Shown here: positions 10,915 to 20,930 of the stretch, piece after piece
Layout: each line of letters begins with the position of its first letter
Numbering within the stretch: position 1 is the stretch's first letter
Source of the DNA: Symbiodinium sp. CCMP2592
Lineage: Eukaryota; Sar; Dinophyceae; Suessiales; Symbiodiniaceae
DNA length: 64,000 nt
Reading direction: 5' to 3'
Assembly: GCA_905221615.1 (NCBI GenBank)
Contig: CAJNDT010006144.1
Location: forward strand, 1-64,000
Translations under genes and position numbers: made by a program
Notes under the pieces: generated by a model
Databases searched by the model: none
Told to the model about the DNA's origin: nothing
Seen by the model: the letters and a program-made list of their open reading frames with translations, nothing else

Positions 10915-10995
10915 TCAGGATTCAGGGTTTAGGGTTTGGGGTTCAGGGTTTGAGGGCTTAGGGTTTGGGGTTTAGGGTAGGGTCCAGGGTTTATG
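10915..10995 (+). repeat. TTTAGGG array
   Basis: Imperfect tttaggg/gtttggggttcaggg units. Confidence 0.75.
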
Positions 10996-11049
10996 GCTCT
11001 TGCTTTTTTCGTTGCATGGATGCCCCAAAAAGATCCGGAGGCTGCACGA

Positions 11050-11185
11050 CAACTTGCATGAGTAACCATTTTATCTTATAGTGTATAGTATATTGTGTCG
11101 TATATTACAGTATGTTAGGGTATATTGTAGCTCATGATAGTCTATAACAATAGTGTAGTATAGTATAATCAATTATAACTAGTTG
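11050..11185. repeat. AT-rich GTATA-type tandem degenerate repeat
   Basis: Repeated tatagt/gtatat words (agtgtatagtatattgtgtc and so on). No coding frame. Confidence 0.5.
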
Positions 11186-11279
11186 TAGTAGACATATTGC
11201 TATCCGGAATTGTGGGGCATTGTCGTTAGGGAAGCAGGGAGTGCGATAGATTCTCGTAGACATTTACAGGCGATCTGAC

Positions 11280-11459
11280 GTCATGGTCCTGGTCGTAGGT
11301 ACACACAGAGCATAGCTCCAAATACACTGCCGCAGTGCCGATGCCACGTGAACTCCGAAGCCCGGGCCCCAGAGCATCCGTAAAGCCACCAAAATTTCGT
11401 CTGCCTTTCCCAGGAAACCACATCAGAATCACAGTCCAGCAGAAGAACCTCAGCGACAA
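11280..11459 (-). CDS. Coding-like exon (minus strand), unknown
   Basis: Open on the minus strand to a TGA at 11280-11282. It contains AEVLLLDCDSDVVSWERQ, which has hydrophobic-strand plus D-x-D character seen in several enzyme folds, but I cannot assign a family. The surrounding DNA is repeat-like, so this is probably the last exon of a split gene. Confidence 0.35.
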
Positions 11460-11547
11460 TAACCTTTAGACTCGATTATCCCTTGACTGAAAATCCCTTA
11501 TTCGGAGTGCCTTTTCTCGCTTACGGGATAGTCTCGATTCAATTATT

Positions 11548-11656
11548 CCCAGACCTTCCAAAACCCCCTACTTAAGGAATATACCTTAAATTATACTAGG
11601 ATCCCTAATAAGATTTAAGGTATATTCCTTAATTAAGGGGTTTTGGAAGGTCTGGG
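11548..11656. mobile_element. Family F palindrome
   Basis: The arms cccagaccttccaaaacccc and ggggttttggaaggtctggg are an almost exact inverted pair; the inner arms carry ttaaggaatataccttaaat. Confidence 0.8.
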
Positions 11657-11822
11657 TTGTTTGGTCTTCTCAGGGAATGAAGTAGAAAGAACCTATGTTG
11701 CCCTTGCAGGCTCCCGCAAGCCTATCCTAGCAACTCAGAATGCCCGCAAGAGCGAGCAGAAAACTTCAGAAACCGTGTAGAAGCACCCTAAACCCTCAAC
11801 CCCTGAACGCCTGCATGAACCC

Positions 11823-11945
11823 TACTTGGAGGATCATGGGACTTAGTAAGTAAGGTTATAAAAACTTTAATAGGGGTTGTAAGTAATTGTAAGTCTAGTA
11901 ACCTACTTATAACCGTAGTTACTAAGTGCCATGATCCTTTTAGTA
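11823..11945. mobile_element. Family A palindrome
   Basis: tacttggaggatcatggg at the left and the matching ccatgatccttttagta at the right. The inner arms are acttagtaagtaaggttata and its complement. Confidence 0.8.
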
Positions 11946-12050
11946 AACCCCAAGGTGAAAGACAAGGCGCGGGAGTGCGATGGTCCATCATCAGCCGCTG
12001 GCGCAGCTCGCAAAAGCCTTGTGGTGTCGCCATGGTAACGGACTCCTTGC
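11945..12050 (-). CDS. Coding-like island (minus strand)
   Basis: The minus strand reads MATPQGFCELRQRLMM and onward, lying between a family A hairpin and a TTTAGGG array. Small and unassigned. Confidence 0.25.
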
Positions 12051-12055
12051 CGGCA

Positions 12056-12300
12056 GGGTTAGGGTTTAGGGGTTGGGATTTAGCGGTTTAGGGGTTTAGG
12101 GGTTTAGGTTTAGGGTTTAGGGGTTTAGGGGCTTAGGGTTTAGGGTTTAGGGTTTAGGGGTTTAGGGGTTAGGGTTTAGGGGTTTAGGGGTTTAGGGGTT
12201 TAGGGTTTATATAGGGGTTTAGGGGTTTAGGGTTTAGGGTTTTGGGTTTAGGGGTTTGGGTTTTGGGTTTAGGGGTTTGGGTTTAGGGCTTTGGTTGCGG
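12056..12300 (+). repeat. Long TTTAGGG/TTTAGGGG array
   Basis: About 30 units of tttaggg and tttagggg. The flanks share the phrase actccttgccggcaggg / actcctcgccggcaggg, suggesting that a 17-bp flank was duplicated when the array arose. Confidence 0.95.
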
Positions 12301-13018
12301 ACTCCTCGCCGGCAGGGCACGCACTATCATGTTCCCAAGGAGTCCTAAGTACTCATATGGCGTAATGCTTAGCCGAACCATAATACTAATTCCTACCATA
12401 GAAACCCTTACTACTTTCGACTTGACAACCACTTAGGACACTTTGGGGCTTGTTACGCCTATGAAGATCTACCGTTATTCACAGTTCTAGTGCTATTGCT
12501 GTATTTATGCCACCAGCACCTGGGGCATTCATTACTGTTCGCTTTGAGAATGGGATTGTTGGTTTAAGATTTTGGCGTTGAGGGCTCAGCTTCCGGGAGT
12601 TGCCGTGGAGTTGGACGGGTTGCTGCGAAAGATGTTGCTGCGAAAGATGTCCCCTAAACACTAAACCCTAAACCAACAAAACCTCAAAACCAAAACCCTA
12701 ATCCCCTAAACTCTAAACCCCGAAATCCTCAACACCAGAACTCCAGGTGAGTTGAGATGTTGTTCGGTGAGGCCAGGCCACCGAACTGCAACGGCAACAG
12801 CAACACCACCACCAACAACTTCAACACCAACAAGAACCAGAACAAGTATCATAGCAATTACAATATATTCATTGTTCTGCGTTTAATATTAGCTCCATGG
12901 TTATGACTTGTTGATTTGCTATTGTCATTATTGTTGTTACTCTTATTGTCTTTCTCCAACCTCAAAGCATAGCAGCCGTTGAGACCGAAAAGCCCGCCAA
13001 AGTCCGCCCTGGGAACAA
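12300..13018. other. Mixed spacer with possible small exon
   Basis: Contains a TA-rich stretch, a coding-like patch around 12560-12650 (read well on either strand), CCCTAAA words at 12655-12740 and an (aac)n-rich tract at 12790-12850. Confidence 0.3.
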
Positions 13019-13133
13019 CTCTGAGATCCCAATACCCCTTAATTGAGGAAGATTTTTACCTCAAATCATGGGGGCCTGTATATTATTTTGGTTTAAGGTA
13101 TATTCCTTAACTAAGGGGTATTGGGATCTCTGG
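13019..13133. mobile_element. Family F palindrome (complete)
   Basis: ctctgagatcccaatacccc at the left pairs with ggggtattgggatctctg at the right. The inner arms are ttaattgagga and tccttaactaa. This is the reference for the interrupted copy at 27139. Confidence 0.8.
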
Positions 13134-13134
13134 G

Positions 13135-13235
13135 AAAAGTCGCTGGCGCACCTTCTTCGGGTACGTCCCTCCCGCTGGGGCTTCTGATTAACTGCCGTGG
13201 CTGCAGGCCGCGCAATGTCAGCTCCGGCCCTAAAC
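13135..13235 (-). CDS. Coding-like island (minus strand)
   Basis: GC-rich, open in two minus frames (for example ADIARPAATAVNQKPQREG), bounded by a family F hairpin and a CCCTAAA word. The frame is uncertain. Confidence 0.25.
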
Positions 13236-13248
13236 CCTGAACCCGACC

Positions 13249-13357
13249 TACCTCTAGTCTCCATTGTAGTTCCTTTTTTTGGTTCACCAGTTTTATGGTT
13301 AGGATTATAGAGATTTTGGTCAACCAAAAAAAGAAACTACAATGGAGACTATAGGTA
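13249..13357. mobile_element. Family C palindrome
   Basis: tacctctagtctccattg at the left and caatggagactataggta at the right, with gtagttcctttttttggtt inner arms. TA at both ends is consistent with a TA target. Confidence 0.85.
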
Positions 13358-13584
13358 GACACCCCAACTACCCTCTAATAGACCCTAAGTACCAACTATT
13401 AAGGACCATAAGGGCTCTATTAAAGGCTACTTGGGGGGTCCTGGTAAACCACTGAAGAGTGCAGACCTAGACCGCATCCCTACCTAAACCCTCAAAACTA
13501 GGCAAAATCAACGGCCGAAGCCGACAAAAGGCTTTTATCCTACATACTGTTGGGGCGCGGTGGTATCCCTAAACCCAAAGAACT

Positions 13585-13692
13585 AAACCGTTGACAGGCG
13601 TGGAAGGAAGCACCTGAAGAAACCGCACGACGTTCTCGAATTCATCGGAAACATTCTTTTACTTGTTGCGGATGCTGTTGCCCGCAAGCATC
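13585..13692 (+). CDS. Coding-like island (plus strand)
   Basis: The plus strand reads KPHDVLEFIGNILLLVADAV, an amphipathic/hydrophobic stretch with balanced composition. The minus strand is also open. Unassigned. Confidence 0.25.
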
Positions 13693-13911
13693 TACTCATA
13701 CTCCTTCCCTCACCCCCCAATACAACCTGCACAGCATTTCAAATGCCAGGAATGAAAACCATGGATCATCAAGCGCCCTAAAACACATGCTCTGACGTTT
13801 AACAGTTGAAGCCCTGTCAAGATCCCTGCAAACCCGTTTGAAGCACTTCTGGATCCCAAATCCACAGCCCTTGAACCCACAACAAACCATCCCCTAAAAT
13901 CCCTGGCCTTA

Positions 13912-14019
13912 AATGGGAGCTTCCGAAAATAGGGGACCCTAAGATAGCACCCTAGATAGTAGGATCCTTATTATAAGGTCCCCAGAACATGGTACCCCAA
14001 ATGTTCGGAAACTCCCAAA
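13912..14019. mobile_element. Family E palindrome
   Basis: atgggagcttccgaaaatag and its complement atgttcggaaactcccaaat, with ggggaccctaagatagcac / ggtccccagaac inner pairing. Confidence 0.75.
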
Positions 14020-14352
14020 TATAGAACTGTTGAAGGATCCTGGCAGGAGCGCTCTAAGGTGCCTTTTCCGCAAGCAGTTCATGGAAGCCTAGAACCCTCA
14101 AAGCACTCTTTTGAAGCCCCCCGACAGTATCCATTAACAAGACTTAGGTACTGCACCCATACAGTAAGAGTCTATAAGAGGGCTACTATTCACGTCCCAA
14201 TATATCTATATTATGAATACTATTCAACTATTACTGAGTGGGGGCAGTACCCAAAACAGAACCCTCACAGGAACCCTCAACAAAAACCCTACACCCTAAA
14301 CCCTAACCCCAAGGCACGCTGACCGAAACCTTGAAGGAGCCGTCAAAAACCC

Positions 14353-14467
14353 TACCTATAGTCTCCATTGTAGTTCCTTTTTTTTGGTTAACCAATTTTA
14401 TGGTTAGGATCCTATAATAGAGATTTTGCTTAACCAATAAAAGGAACTACAATGGAGACTATAGGTA
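14353..14467. mobile_element. Family C palindrome (best copy)
   Basis: tacctatagtctccattg and caatggagactataggta are exact inverted repeats. The inner arms gtagttcctttt and aaaaggaactac pair too. Confidence 0.9.
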
Positions 14468-14530
14468 AACCCCGGCCCAAACCGAAGCCTTAAACCTTAA
14501 AACCCTTGCAGAAACCCTCTAAAACCCTCA

Positions 14531-14615
14531 AGCATAATTAGAATAGGGTTTGGGGGCCCATTATAATCATAATAGGGAACCCAGATTAGTATAGGTAATC
14601 ATTTAGGCCCCTATA
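14531..14615. mobile_element. Family G palindrome
   Basis: aattagaatagggtttggg at the left; gattagtataggtaatc and atttaggcccctata at the right. Confidence 0.65.
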
Positions 14616-14659
14616 GTAAGCCTTTAAAGGAAACCTTTTTTGCCCCAAACCCTAAACCC

Positions 14660-14805
14660 TACACTTTAAAGGAAACCTTATAGATCCCGTTATAAGGAAA
14701 CCTTACAGATCCCGTTAAAGGAAACCTTCTAGATCCCTTTGAAGGAAACCTTCTAGATCCCTTTAAAGGAAACCTTCTAGATCCCTTTAAAGGAAACCGA
14801 AGCAC
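14660..14805. repeat. Tandem CCTTTAAAGGAAACCTTCTAGAT repeat
   Basis: Five to six units of about 29 bp, each carrying the short self-complementary word ctttaaagg. Related words recur at 15285-15370, 15620-15810, 34290-34345, 37535-37590 and 38590-38650. Confidence 0.85.
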
Positions 14806-14807
14806 TC

Positions 14808-14905
14808 TGAGGAAAGCCATGCCCTGCGCACGGCAGCTCGGCGCGACCACCTTCTTCGGCTCAGGGTCAGCTCCTTCCTCGCAAAGTTGGGCTTCCAAAA
14901 CCCCA
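14808..14905 (-). CDS. Coding-like island (minus strand)
   Basis: GC-rich island in a repeat background. The minus strand reads EEGADPEPKKVVAPSCRAQG, and a second minus frame is also open. Probably an exon fragment, unassigned. Confidence 0.25.
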
Positions 14906-14939
14906 GGTCCCTTTAAAGGGATCCTTAAGGGTTCCTTCG

Positions 14940-15390
14940 GGATAGGGTTTAGGGTGTACAAAGATGAAGAAGGGATCTATAGGGTGTAGGGTTTAGGGTT
15001 CCTTTAAAGGGCTCCTTTAAAGGGATTCTTAGGGGTTCCTTCGGGATAGGGTTTAGGGTTTTGGGGTTTAGGGTTTAAGGCTTCCTGGACAAATTGGGCT
15101 GGGCTCCTTACTTGGAGGCTCGGGGGACTTCGACTTAGAAGTACCCTAAAAGGGACCCCAATTGGGGTTATGAGGGTTTAGGGTTTAGGGTGTAGAGGGA
15201 TGAAGAAGGGATCTATAGGGTTTAGGGTTTGGGGTTCCTTGAAAGGGCTCCTTCCTGGCAAAGTTGGGCTTCCAAAACCCCAGGTCCCTTTAGAGGGATC
15301 CTAAAGGGTTCCGTTAAAGGGATCCTTTTAAGGGTTCCTTTAGAGGGACCCTTAAGGGTTCCTTTAAAGGGATCCTCGAGGGTTCCTTAA
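14940..15390 (+). repeat. Higher-order repeat of TTTAGGG and CCTTTAAAGGG units
   Basis: Segments such as ggttccttcgggatagggtt, gatgaagaagggatctatag and cctggcaaagttgggcttcc recur here and at 15535-15840, giving a roughly 200-bp higher-order pattern. Confidence 0.7.
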
Positions 15391-15393
15391 CGA

Positions 15394-15517
15394 TACTTGG
15401 AAGGGCAGGGGACTTAGTAAGTAGGTTATAAGTAGAGTTATAAGTACCCTAAATGGAGTTACCCAAATTATAACCCTACTTATAACCTGCTTACTAAGTC
15501 CCCTGACTATCCAAGTA
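15394..15517. mobile_element. Family A palindrome
   Basis: tacttggaagggcaggggac and gtcccctgactatccaagta, with inner ttagtaagtaggttataagt and its complement. Confidence 0.9.
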
Positions 15518-15842
15518 GGGTTTAAGGTTTAGGGTTTACAAAGATGAAGAAGGATCTAGAGGGTTTAGGGCTCCTTAAGGGTTGCTCAAGGATAGGGTTT
15601 AGGGTTTAGGGTTTAAGGGATCCTTAAGGTTCCCTTTAGAGGGATCCTTAAGGGTTCCGTTAAAGGGATCCTTGGGGTTCCTTTAAAGGGATCCTTAAGG
15701 GACCCTGCAAAGGGATCCTTCTTAAGGGTTCCTTTAAAGGGATCCTTGAGGGTTCCTTTAGAGGGACCCTTAAGGGTTCCTTTAGAGGGACCCTTTAGGG
15801 TTCCTTTAAGGGATGTATAAGGGATCTGTAGGGTTTAGGGTT

Positions 15843-15959
15843 CCCAGAACCTCCAAAATCGCTTTAATGAAGGAATATACCTTAAATCATGTTAGCGATC
15901 CTGCTCTAATTTAAGGCATATACCTTAAAACTTAATTAGGGGGATTTTGGAAGGTCTGG
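15843..15959. mobile_element. Family F palindrome
   Basis: cccagaacctccaaaatc and gattttggaaggtctgg, with aggaatataccttaaatca inner arms. Confidence 0.8.
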
Positions 15960-16006
15960 CACAAACCCTAGGCCTCTAAGGAAACATATATTCAGGCTTC
16001 TGGGTA

Positions 16007-16009
<3 letters not shown>

Positions 16010-16039
<30 letters not shown>

Positions 16040-16125
16040 TGTATGTATGTATGTATGTATATATATATATATATCATGTATGTATATGTATGTATGTGTA
16101 TATATATATATATATACACAAGGCC
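16010..16125 (+). repeat. (ATGT)n and (TA)n microsatellites
   Basis: About 13 tatg units followed by tatata tracts. A 63-codon frame over it is an artefact. Confidence 0.95.
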
Positions 16126-16610
16126 TTTGGGCTACTTATTCTGATTCCCTGGGAGAGTTTGGCTGTCTTTATCGGCTCTAGGGGTTGGTTTGGGTTTAGG
16201 GTTTAGGGTTGAGGAATGCATCCCTAAACCTTAATCCTTAAACCCTTAAAGGAAAACCTTCTGTAAGGGTCCCTGAAGGTTTGGGTGTAGGGTTCAAGGT
16301 TTAGGCGTTTGTGCAGGACTTGACGGGGTTTGCTGAAGGGGTGTCAGACGGTGCTTTAGCGTCTTGAAGCGGTTCTATTGGGAGCTTTTTGGCATGAGGG
16401 CTTAGGGTATCAGGTACCTTTGGATTGAAAATCCAGGCTTTCGGGTTTCTGGTTTAGGCTCGGGGCTTACCCCTAAACCCTAAATCCTAAATCCTTAGGC
16501 CTTAGACTTTAGGGTTTGGGCGGTGCAAAGGATGTCGACTCCTGCTGGTTCAGTTTGCCCCAACAAACGATTGAAAACTAGCCCTTCGGAGGGAACTGTT
16601 TGGAAAGGAG

Positions 16611-16723
16611 CCCTTAAAAGGAGGGACACTTAATAAGGACCCCTAGGTATATAACCTTAATATACCCATTATATGGCCAGTTATATGGTAGGGATCCCCA
16701 TTAGCGGTCCCTCCTTTTGCCCT
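16611..16723. mobile_element. Family I palindrome
   Basis: ccttaaaaggagggacactt and tccctccttttgccctt pair. The centre is tataaccttaatataccc. Second copy at 28163-28286. Confidence 0.75.
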
Positions 16724-17063
16724 TTGGCCTCAAGAAGGAAGCCTGAAGGACTCCAAACCTAATTGAACCTCCAAACGCGGATGCCCGAAATCAAACACAT
16801 CCTGGACCCCCCAACCACATTCCCCCTAACCCCCTAACCACCTACCCAACCCCTCAACCCTAACCCCTAACCAGAAAGAAGGAAGCCGCATGACAGGAAT
16901 ATGCTTCAGATCTTTGCGATATCGGAGGTGTCGTTCCTCAAAAATCTGCAAAAACCAGAGTCCTGTGCTCTAGTGCTGTGTAATGCGTTTTGGGGGCAGG
17001 TTGGATCTTGGTTTTACAGAGTTTCTGCCATGCTTGAAAGACGTGTACGGATTTCACCGTGGC

Positions 17064-17094
17064 ATGTGGGAGTTTCAGAAAATAGGGGATCTTA

Positions 17095-17129
<35 letters not shown>

Positions 17130-17180
17130 CCTGAAAAGTGGAGTCCTGATTATAAGGTACCCCGAACTTTCGGAAACTCG
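17064..17180. mobile_element. Family E palindrome with (TA)n centre
   Basis: tgggagtttcagaaaatagg and ctttcggaaactcg arms. A run of about 14 TA units sits in the left half, apparently an expansion within the element. Confidence 0.7.
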
Positions 17181-17407
17181 CTAAGCAACCACTGCAAAGG
17201 GGCCCTGGCTCCTCACTGTACTCCCAGGAACCGTGATATAACTGGGGGATTTTGGAGGATTTTGGAGTCTCAGAAACCACAATAGAAACCTTAACTCATG
17301 GGATCCTTAATTAACAATCGCACACCCAACTACTGGACCTAAACCCTAAACCCCAAGCCCTTCAATCTGAACTTCACGTCCTCAACACTGAGCCCGAAAC
17401 CTCCCAT

Positions 17408-17517
17408 TCGGGAGCGTCCAAAAATAAGGGGCCGTAGTATATTAGTACTTTAAGTAACAGGATCCTTTTTACAAGGACCCCAAAAGAAGGTAACACTGAT
17501 TTTCGGAAACTCCCATT
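17408..17517. mobile_element. Family E palindrome
   Basis: tcgggagcgtccaaaaataa and gattttcggaaactcccat arms. Confidence 0.7.
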
Positions 17518-17562
17518 TGCTAGCCCCTGGATGAGAAAAGTTTAGGGTTATTAGGGCTTCAC

Positions 17563-17615
17563 CTCGCCGTCATTCTCGGTCGAGGGGGTGATGGCGTGCT
17601 CGTACACGAGCTTGT
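17563..17615 (-). CDS. Exon 3 of a minus-strand split gene
   Basis: Reads DKLVYEHAITPSTENDGE in the frame obtained by splicing from the next exon (acceptor gaag|ac, phase 1). It ends at a GTGAAG donor. Unassigned protein. The exon is bounded by a family E hairpin on one side and TTTAGGG-rich intron DNA on the other. Confidence 0.5.
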
Positions 17616-17771
17616 CTTCCTGCTGTCTGGCATTTCAGGTTGGGGCCGTTGGGGTTATTGGGGTTTAGGGTTGGAGTTCTGGTTCGGGATTTAGCGTTTC
17701 GGGTTTGGGGCTTGAGGATCGGTTTGGGATTTAAGGTCGGGGGTTTGCGGACTCTCGGTTCTTGCACATAC

Positions 17772-17877
17772 CCAGGCTCTGGTCATCAAAGGCTAGCTTG
17801 TATTCATCGAATTCGTCAATCACTGGGCCAAGAAGGCCGAAACGCTCAAACATGTGGGCCGGAATAAGCAGAATGGG
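17772..17877 (-). CDS. Exon 2 of a minus-strand split gene
   Basis: Reads PILLIPAHMFERFGLLGPVI and onward, ending with a canonical GTATGT donor at phase 1. Joining to 17563-17615 keeps the frame open across the junction (QSLD-KLVYEH). The acceptor is aaag|ccc. The upstream intron is largely the family G element at 17882-17976. The protein family is not recognised. Confidence 0.5.
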
Positions 17878-17881
17878 CTTT

Positions 17882-17976
17882 AGAGGTCCCGTATATAGTA
17901 TAACTATAATAAGGAACTTTAAGGAATAGTGACTACTGATTAGTGTTGGTAATTATTCAGGCTTCTATACTAACCC
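17882..17976. mobile_element. Family G element occupying an intron
   Basis: Shows the family G right half (tatagtataactataataagg, taattattcaggcttctata) with a shortened left end. It fills most of the gap between two minus-strand exons. Confidence 0.6.
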
Positions 17977-18009
17977 CTATTTCTGACCCCTTTTACACAA
18001 GGCACAAGC

Positions 18010-18396
18010 CTGCATCAGAACAGACGTCTGGGACAGCTCGCAGCGCTGCAGCATGGCATACAGTGTCTGGGGCAGAACCTGCGCGTAACTGGAGCAGAAG
18101 TTGCCCGCCGGTACGGCAGCAAGCCGGCTCCAGATAGGCATTACGTGGGCGCCCCAACAAAAGATCGAGTCCTTGTGTCGCACCTGCTGTTCCCCACAGG
18201 GCAAACTCTTGCGATCGTCTGGAAGCCGCGTGGCCAGGTTCAAGCCCTGCATGTCCCACGCAAGCTTGCCTGCCCAGTAGGGTCCGTGATCCGGCAGGGT
18301 TGCCAGGGTAACCTCTACGAGTGCAACAGTTCGGCCGCGTACAGATGCGGCTGTCGCCGGTGTCGCGCATCGCGTGAGTCCACGGGCCAGCCGAGA
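18010..18396 (-). CDS. Exon 1 (largest seen) of a minus-strand split gene
   Basis: About 129 codons open on the minus strand, from around 18396 to a GC-type donor near 18004-18010. It includes VALVEVTLATLPDHGPYW, DMQGLNLATRLPDDRKSLPC and LPQTLYAMLQRCELSQ. Codon and amino-acid composition are those of an ordinary soluble protein, and GC content is far above the flanks. It precedes exon 2 (17772-17877) across a roughly 130-bp intron made of a family G hairpin. No family assigned. The 5' end is not identified, and the upstream DNA is TTTAGGG-rich. Confidence 0.55.
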
Positions 18397-18399
18397 CCC

Positions 18400-18960
18400 T
18401 GACCCCGATGAGGGTATCTAGTTTGGGTTTAGGGGTTTAGCGTTTAGGGTGCAAAGTTTAGGGTTTCGTGCCTTTCACCACTTCTTGGACTGTTCCATTG
18501 ACACCGGAAGCCTTATGTTCAAGAGATTCAGAAGCAGTGTGGAAGGAAAACCCTGCACCCTAAAATAAACCCCAAAACCCAAAACCCTAAACTCGAAAGC
18601 CCTGAACCACCAACTCTACACCCCCTTGCAGCATCCTTACCAAGCTCACAAAGAAAATAAAATGCACCTGAATAAGCCCATAAACCCTACACCTTAAGCC
18701 CCAAACCCTAAACCCTAGAACCAGAACCCTAAAACACTAAAACCGAACGCGAAGGCTACAGACCATCAAAAGGACCAAGGTTTAGGGTTTGGGCTTCGGG
18801 TTTAGGCTTTGGGGTTTATCGTTTAGGGTTAAGGGTTTTAGGGGTTGATTAAGGTTCATGTTAGGGTTCTAATGGGCTGCAGGTTTGGAGGTTGAAGCAC
18901 CTCGGAATAGCGAGAATGAAACTAGAATAGAATAGGAAAGATATGTAGGCAAATAGAAAG
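18400..18960. other. Spacer of TTTAGGG/CCCTAAA words
   Basis: Short runs of both orientations (18420-18470 TTTAGGG, 18555-18740 CCCTAAA, 18775-18860 TTTAGGG). No gene seen. Confidence 0.6.
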
Positions 18961-19194
18961 AAAGGTACGTAGATGGATGTGTATATACATATATGCAGGT
19001 ATATGGATAAGTATATGTATATGTATATACATATATATATATATATATATGTCTGTGTGTATGCCTGTATAGTAGTCTATGTATATGCATGGCACGCCTT
19101 GCCCTTGAATTCGTTGTCGCCGCCGGTCGGTCCTCAGTCAAAAAGCTCAATTAGGGTTTCAGGCTTCAGGCTTTCGGATTGGAGTTTTAGGCTT

Positions 19195-19320
19195 TCGGGT
19201 TTCAGGGGTTTGGGTTTCAGTGGTTAGGGTTTAAGGTTAAGGGGTTTAGGGGTTTGAGGGTTTAGGGGTTTGGGGGTTTAGGGTTTAGGGTTTTAGGGGT
19301 TCGGGTTTAGGGGAGTTCAT
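19195..19320 (+). repeat. TTTAGGGG array
   Basis: Irregular tttaggg/ggtttaggggttt units. Confidence 0.85.
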
Positions 19321-19429
19321 GTGGAGTTCAGGCTTTAGGCTTTCGGGTGTTGCGTTCTTGTGTGTTTTGTGTGGATAGTTCCCTAAGCTATAGGGTCCCT
19401 TTCGGGTCCTGTTAACAAGCGTGCCGTAT

Positions 19430-19505
19430 AACTTCCCCCTAAACCCTAAACCCCTAAACCCTAAACCCCTAAACTAAACCCTAAACCCCTAAACCCTAAA
19501 CCCTG
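19430..19505 (-). repeat. CCCTAAA array
   Basis: About ten aaaccct/aaacccct units. Confidence 0.9.
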
Positions 19506-19595
19506 GGAGCCCTAGTTTAGAGAACTACCCCTGCGTTCAAGGGAGCTGTGGGATGCGGACCTGGAGTGGAGAGTTCGGCACTTCCGGTCGTCGAA
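19505..19595 (-). CDS. Coding-like island (minus strand)
   Basis: The minus strand reads FDDRKCRTLHSRSASHSSLE. It abuts the family B hairpin at 19596, which would be its upstream intron. Confidence 0.3.
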
Positions 19596-19696
19596 CGGTT
19601 GATGATATAAATCCTGCATTACCTCAAGGACCCTAAACTATGGGTATTATTGTATATTCCTTATTATGGGTCATGCAGGATTTATATCATCAACCG
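19596..19696. mobile_element. Family B palindrome
   Basis: cggttgatgatataaatcct and aggatttatatcatcaaccg are exact inverted ends. The centre is an aaactatgggtattattgta type. Confidence 0.9.
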
Positions 19697-19830
19697 AAGG
19701 ACGCTGGCTTCCTTGAGTCTTGTTTCAGGGTTTCTCTGTGGGCTGCATACTGTAGAGCTCAGCTACTTTTTGTAATAATGCACGAGCAACGGACAAGAGC
19801 AACAGATTACAGCATGTGCCCGAAGTCCTA
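19697..19830 (-). CDS. Coding-like island (minus strand)
   Basis: The minus strand reads LLLLSVARALLQKVAELYSM and then, in another frame, TRLKEASVL up to the family B element. Likely exon material, unassigned. Confidence 0.3.
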
Positions 19831-20499
19831 AACCTCAAACCCCAACACTGTAAGCCCTAAACCCTCAACCCTCCACCCAAGACCACATAAACACTAATTC
19901 CCAAACCCCAAATCCTAGAACTGAGACCACATGAACCCTCTTCCCTGAATCCCAAACCCAAAATCATAGAAAATCTAAATTCTGAAGAGGGTTCTTTGGG
20001 GTTTGAGGGTTGCGGGTCGCCTTAGGTCGCGACGCTTTGTCTGCGTGGAGCCCCAGAGAAAGGGAGCGACGCCTGGAAAGGTTTGGGGGTTTAGGCATTA
20101 GGGCTCATAGGATTAAGTGCTCCAGTCAGGGGATATTTCTGGTGTCTACGGCGGAGGTGTTCTCAGTAAATAAGAGGATGCCTCCGCGATATGATTGCTT
20201 CGGGAGCAGCTGGGGAGAGCTTGGGGAGTGGGTTGGGAGTTATGTAGTTGGGAGCAGCTGGGGAGTGGGTTGGGAGCACTAAAGAAGATAACTGCTGAAA
20301 TCGGCACTTGGGCCCCTCCCGAAGCCGACCCGGATTCTTAAGGAAACCCGAACCGCCCTTCCGAAGACGACCCCGCTACTTGCCCAAAAAGAATTCAGAC
20401 CTGCATCCGGAAGAAGGCCCAGTTTGCAGAGCGAATTTGGCTTGAGGTGTGTCTTGGAGGGCGTTTGGCTTAGACTGGAAGGGGGAGTGGTGAAGGGGA

Positions 20500-20930
20500 G
20501 AGGCTGTTGGGGGAGTTGGGTTGGGAGAGGGTGGGAGAGGGTCGGGAAAGGGTTAAGGAGGTTGGGAGTGGATTGGGAGGAGGTTGGGAGTGGGTGGGAG
20601 GAGGTTGGGAGTGGGTTGGGAGGAGGTTGGGAGTGGGTTGGGAGGAGGTTGGGAGTGGGTTGGGAGGAGGTTGGGAGTGGGTTGGGGAGTGGGTTGGGAG
20701 GAGGTTGGGAGTGGGTTGGGAGGAGGTTAGGAGGGCTGGGAGGAGGTTGGGAGTGGGTTGGGAGGAGGTTTGGGAGTGGTTTGGGAGGTTGGGAGTGGGT
20801 TGGGAGGAGGTTGGGAGGGGGTTGGGAGGAGGTTGTGGGTTGGGAGTGGAGGAGAGGGTTGGGAGAGGGTTGGAGTGGGAGTGTTGGGAGAGGGGGAGAG
20901 GGTTGGGAAGGGTTGGGAGAGGGTTGGCAC
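20500..20930 (+). repeat. G-rich minisatellite (GGTTGGGAGTGGGTTGGGAGGA)
   Basis: About 20 variant units of roughly 22 bp built from gggttgggag and gaggttggga. Long frames on both strands (Gly/Trp-rich on plus, Pro/Ser/Thr/Leu-rich on minus) are products of the repeat. Runs of GGG at short spacing could fold as G-quadruplexes. Confidence 0.95.

Noticed and set aside
14660-15810. CRISPR-like array of palindromic repeats
   Set aside because: Units are contiguous, variable and lack unique spacers of constant length; the organism is a eukaryote.
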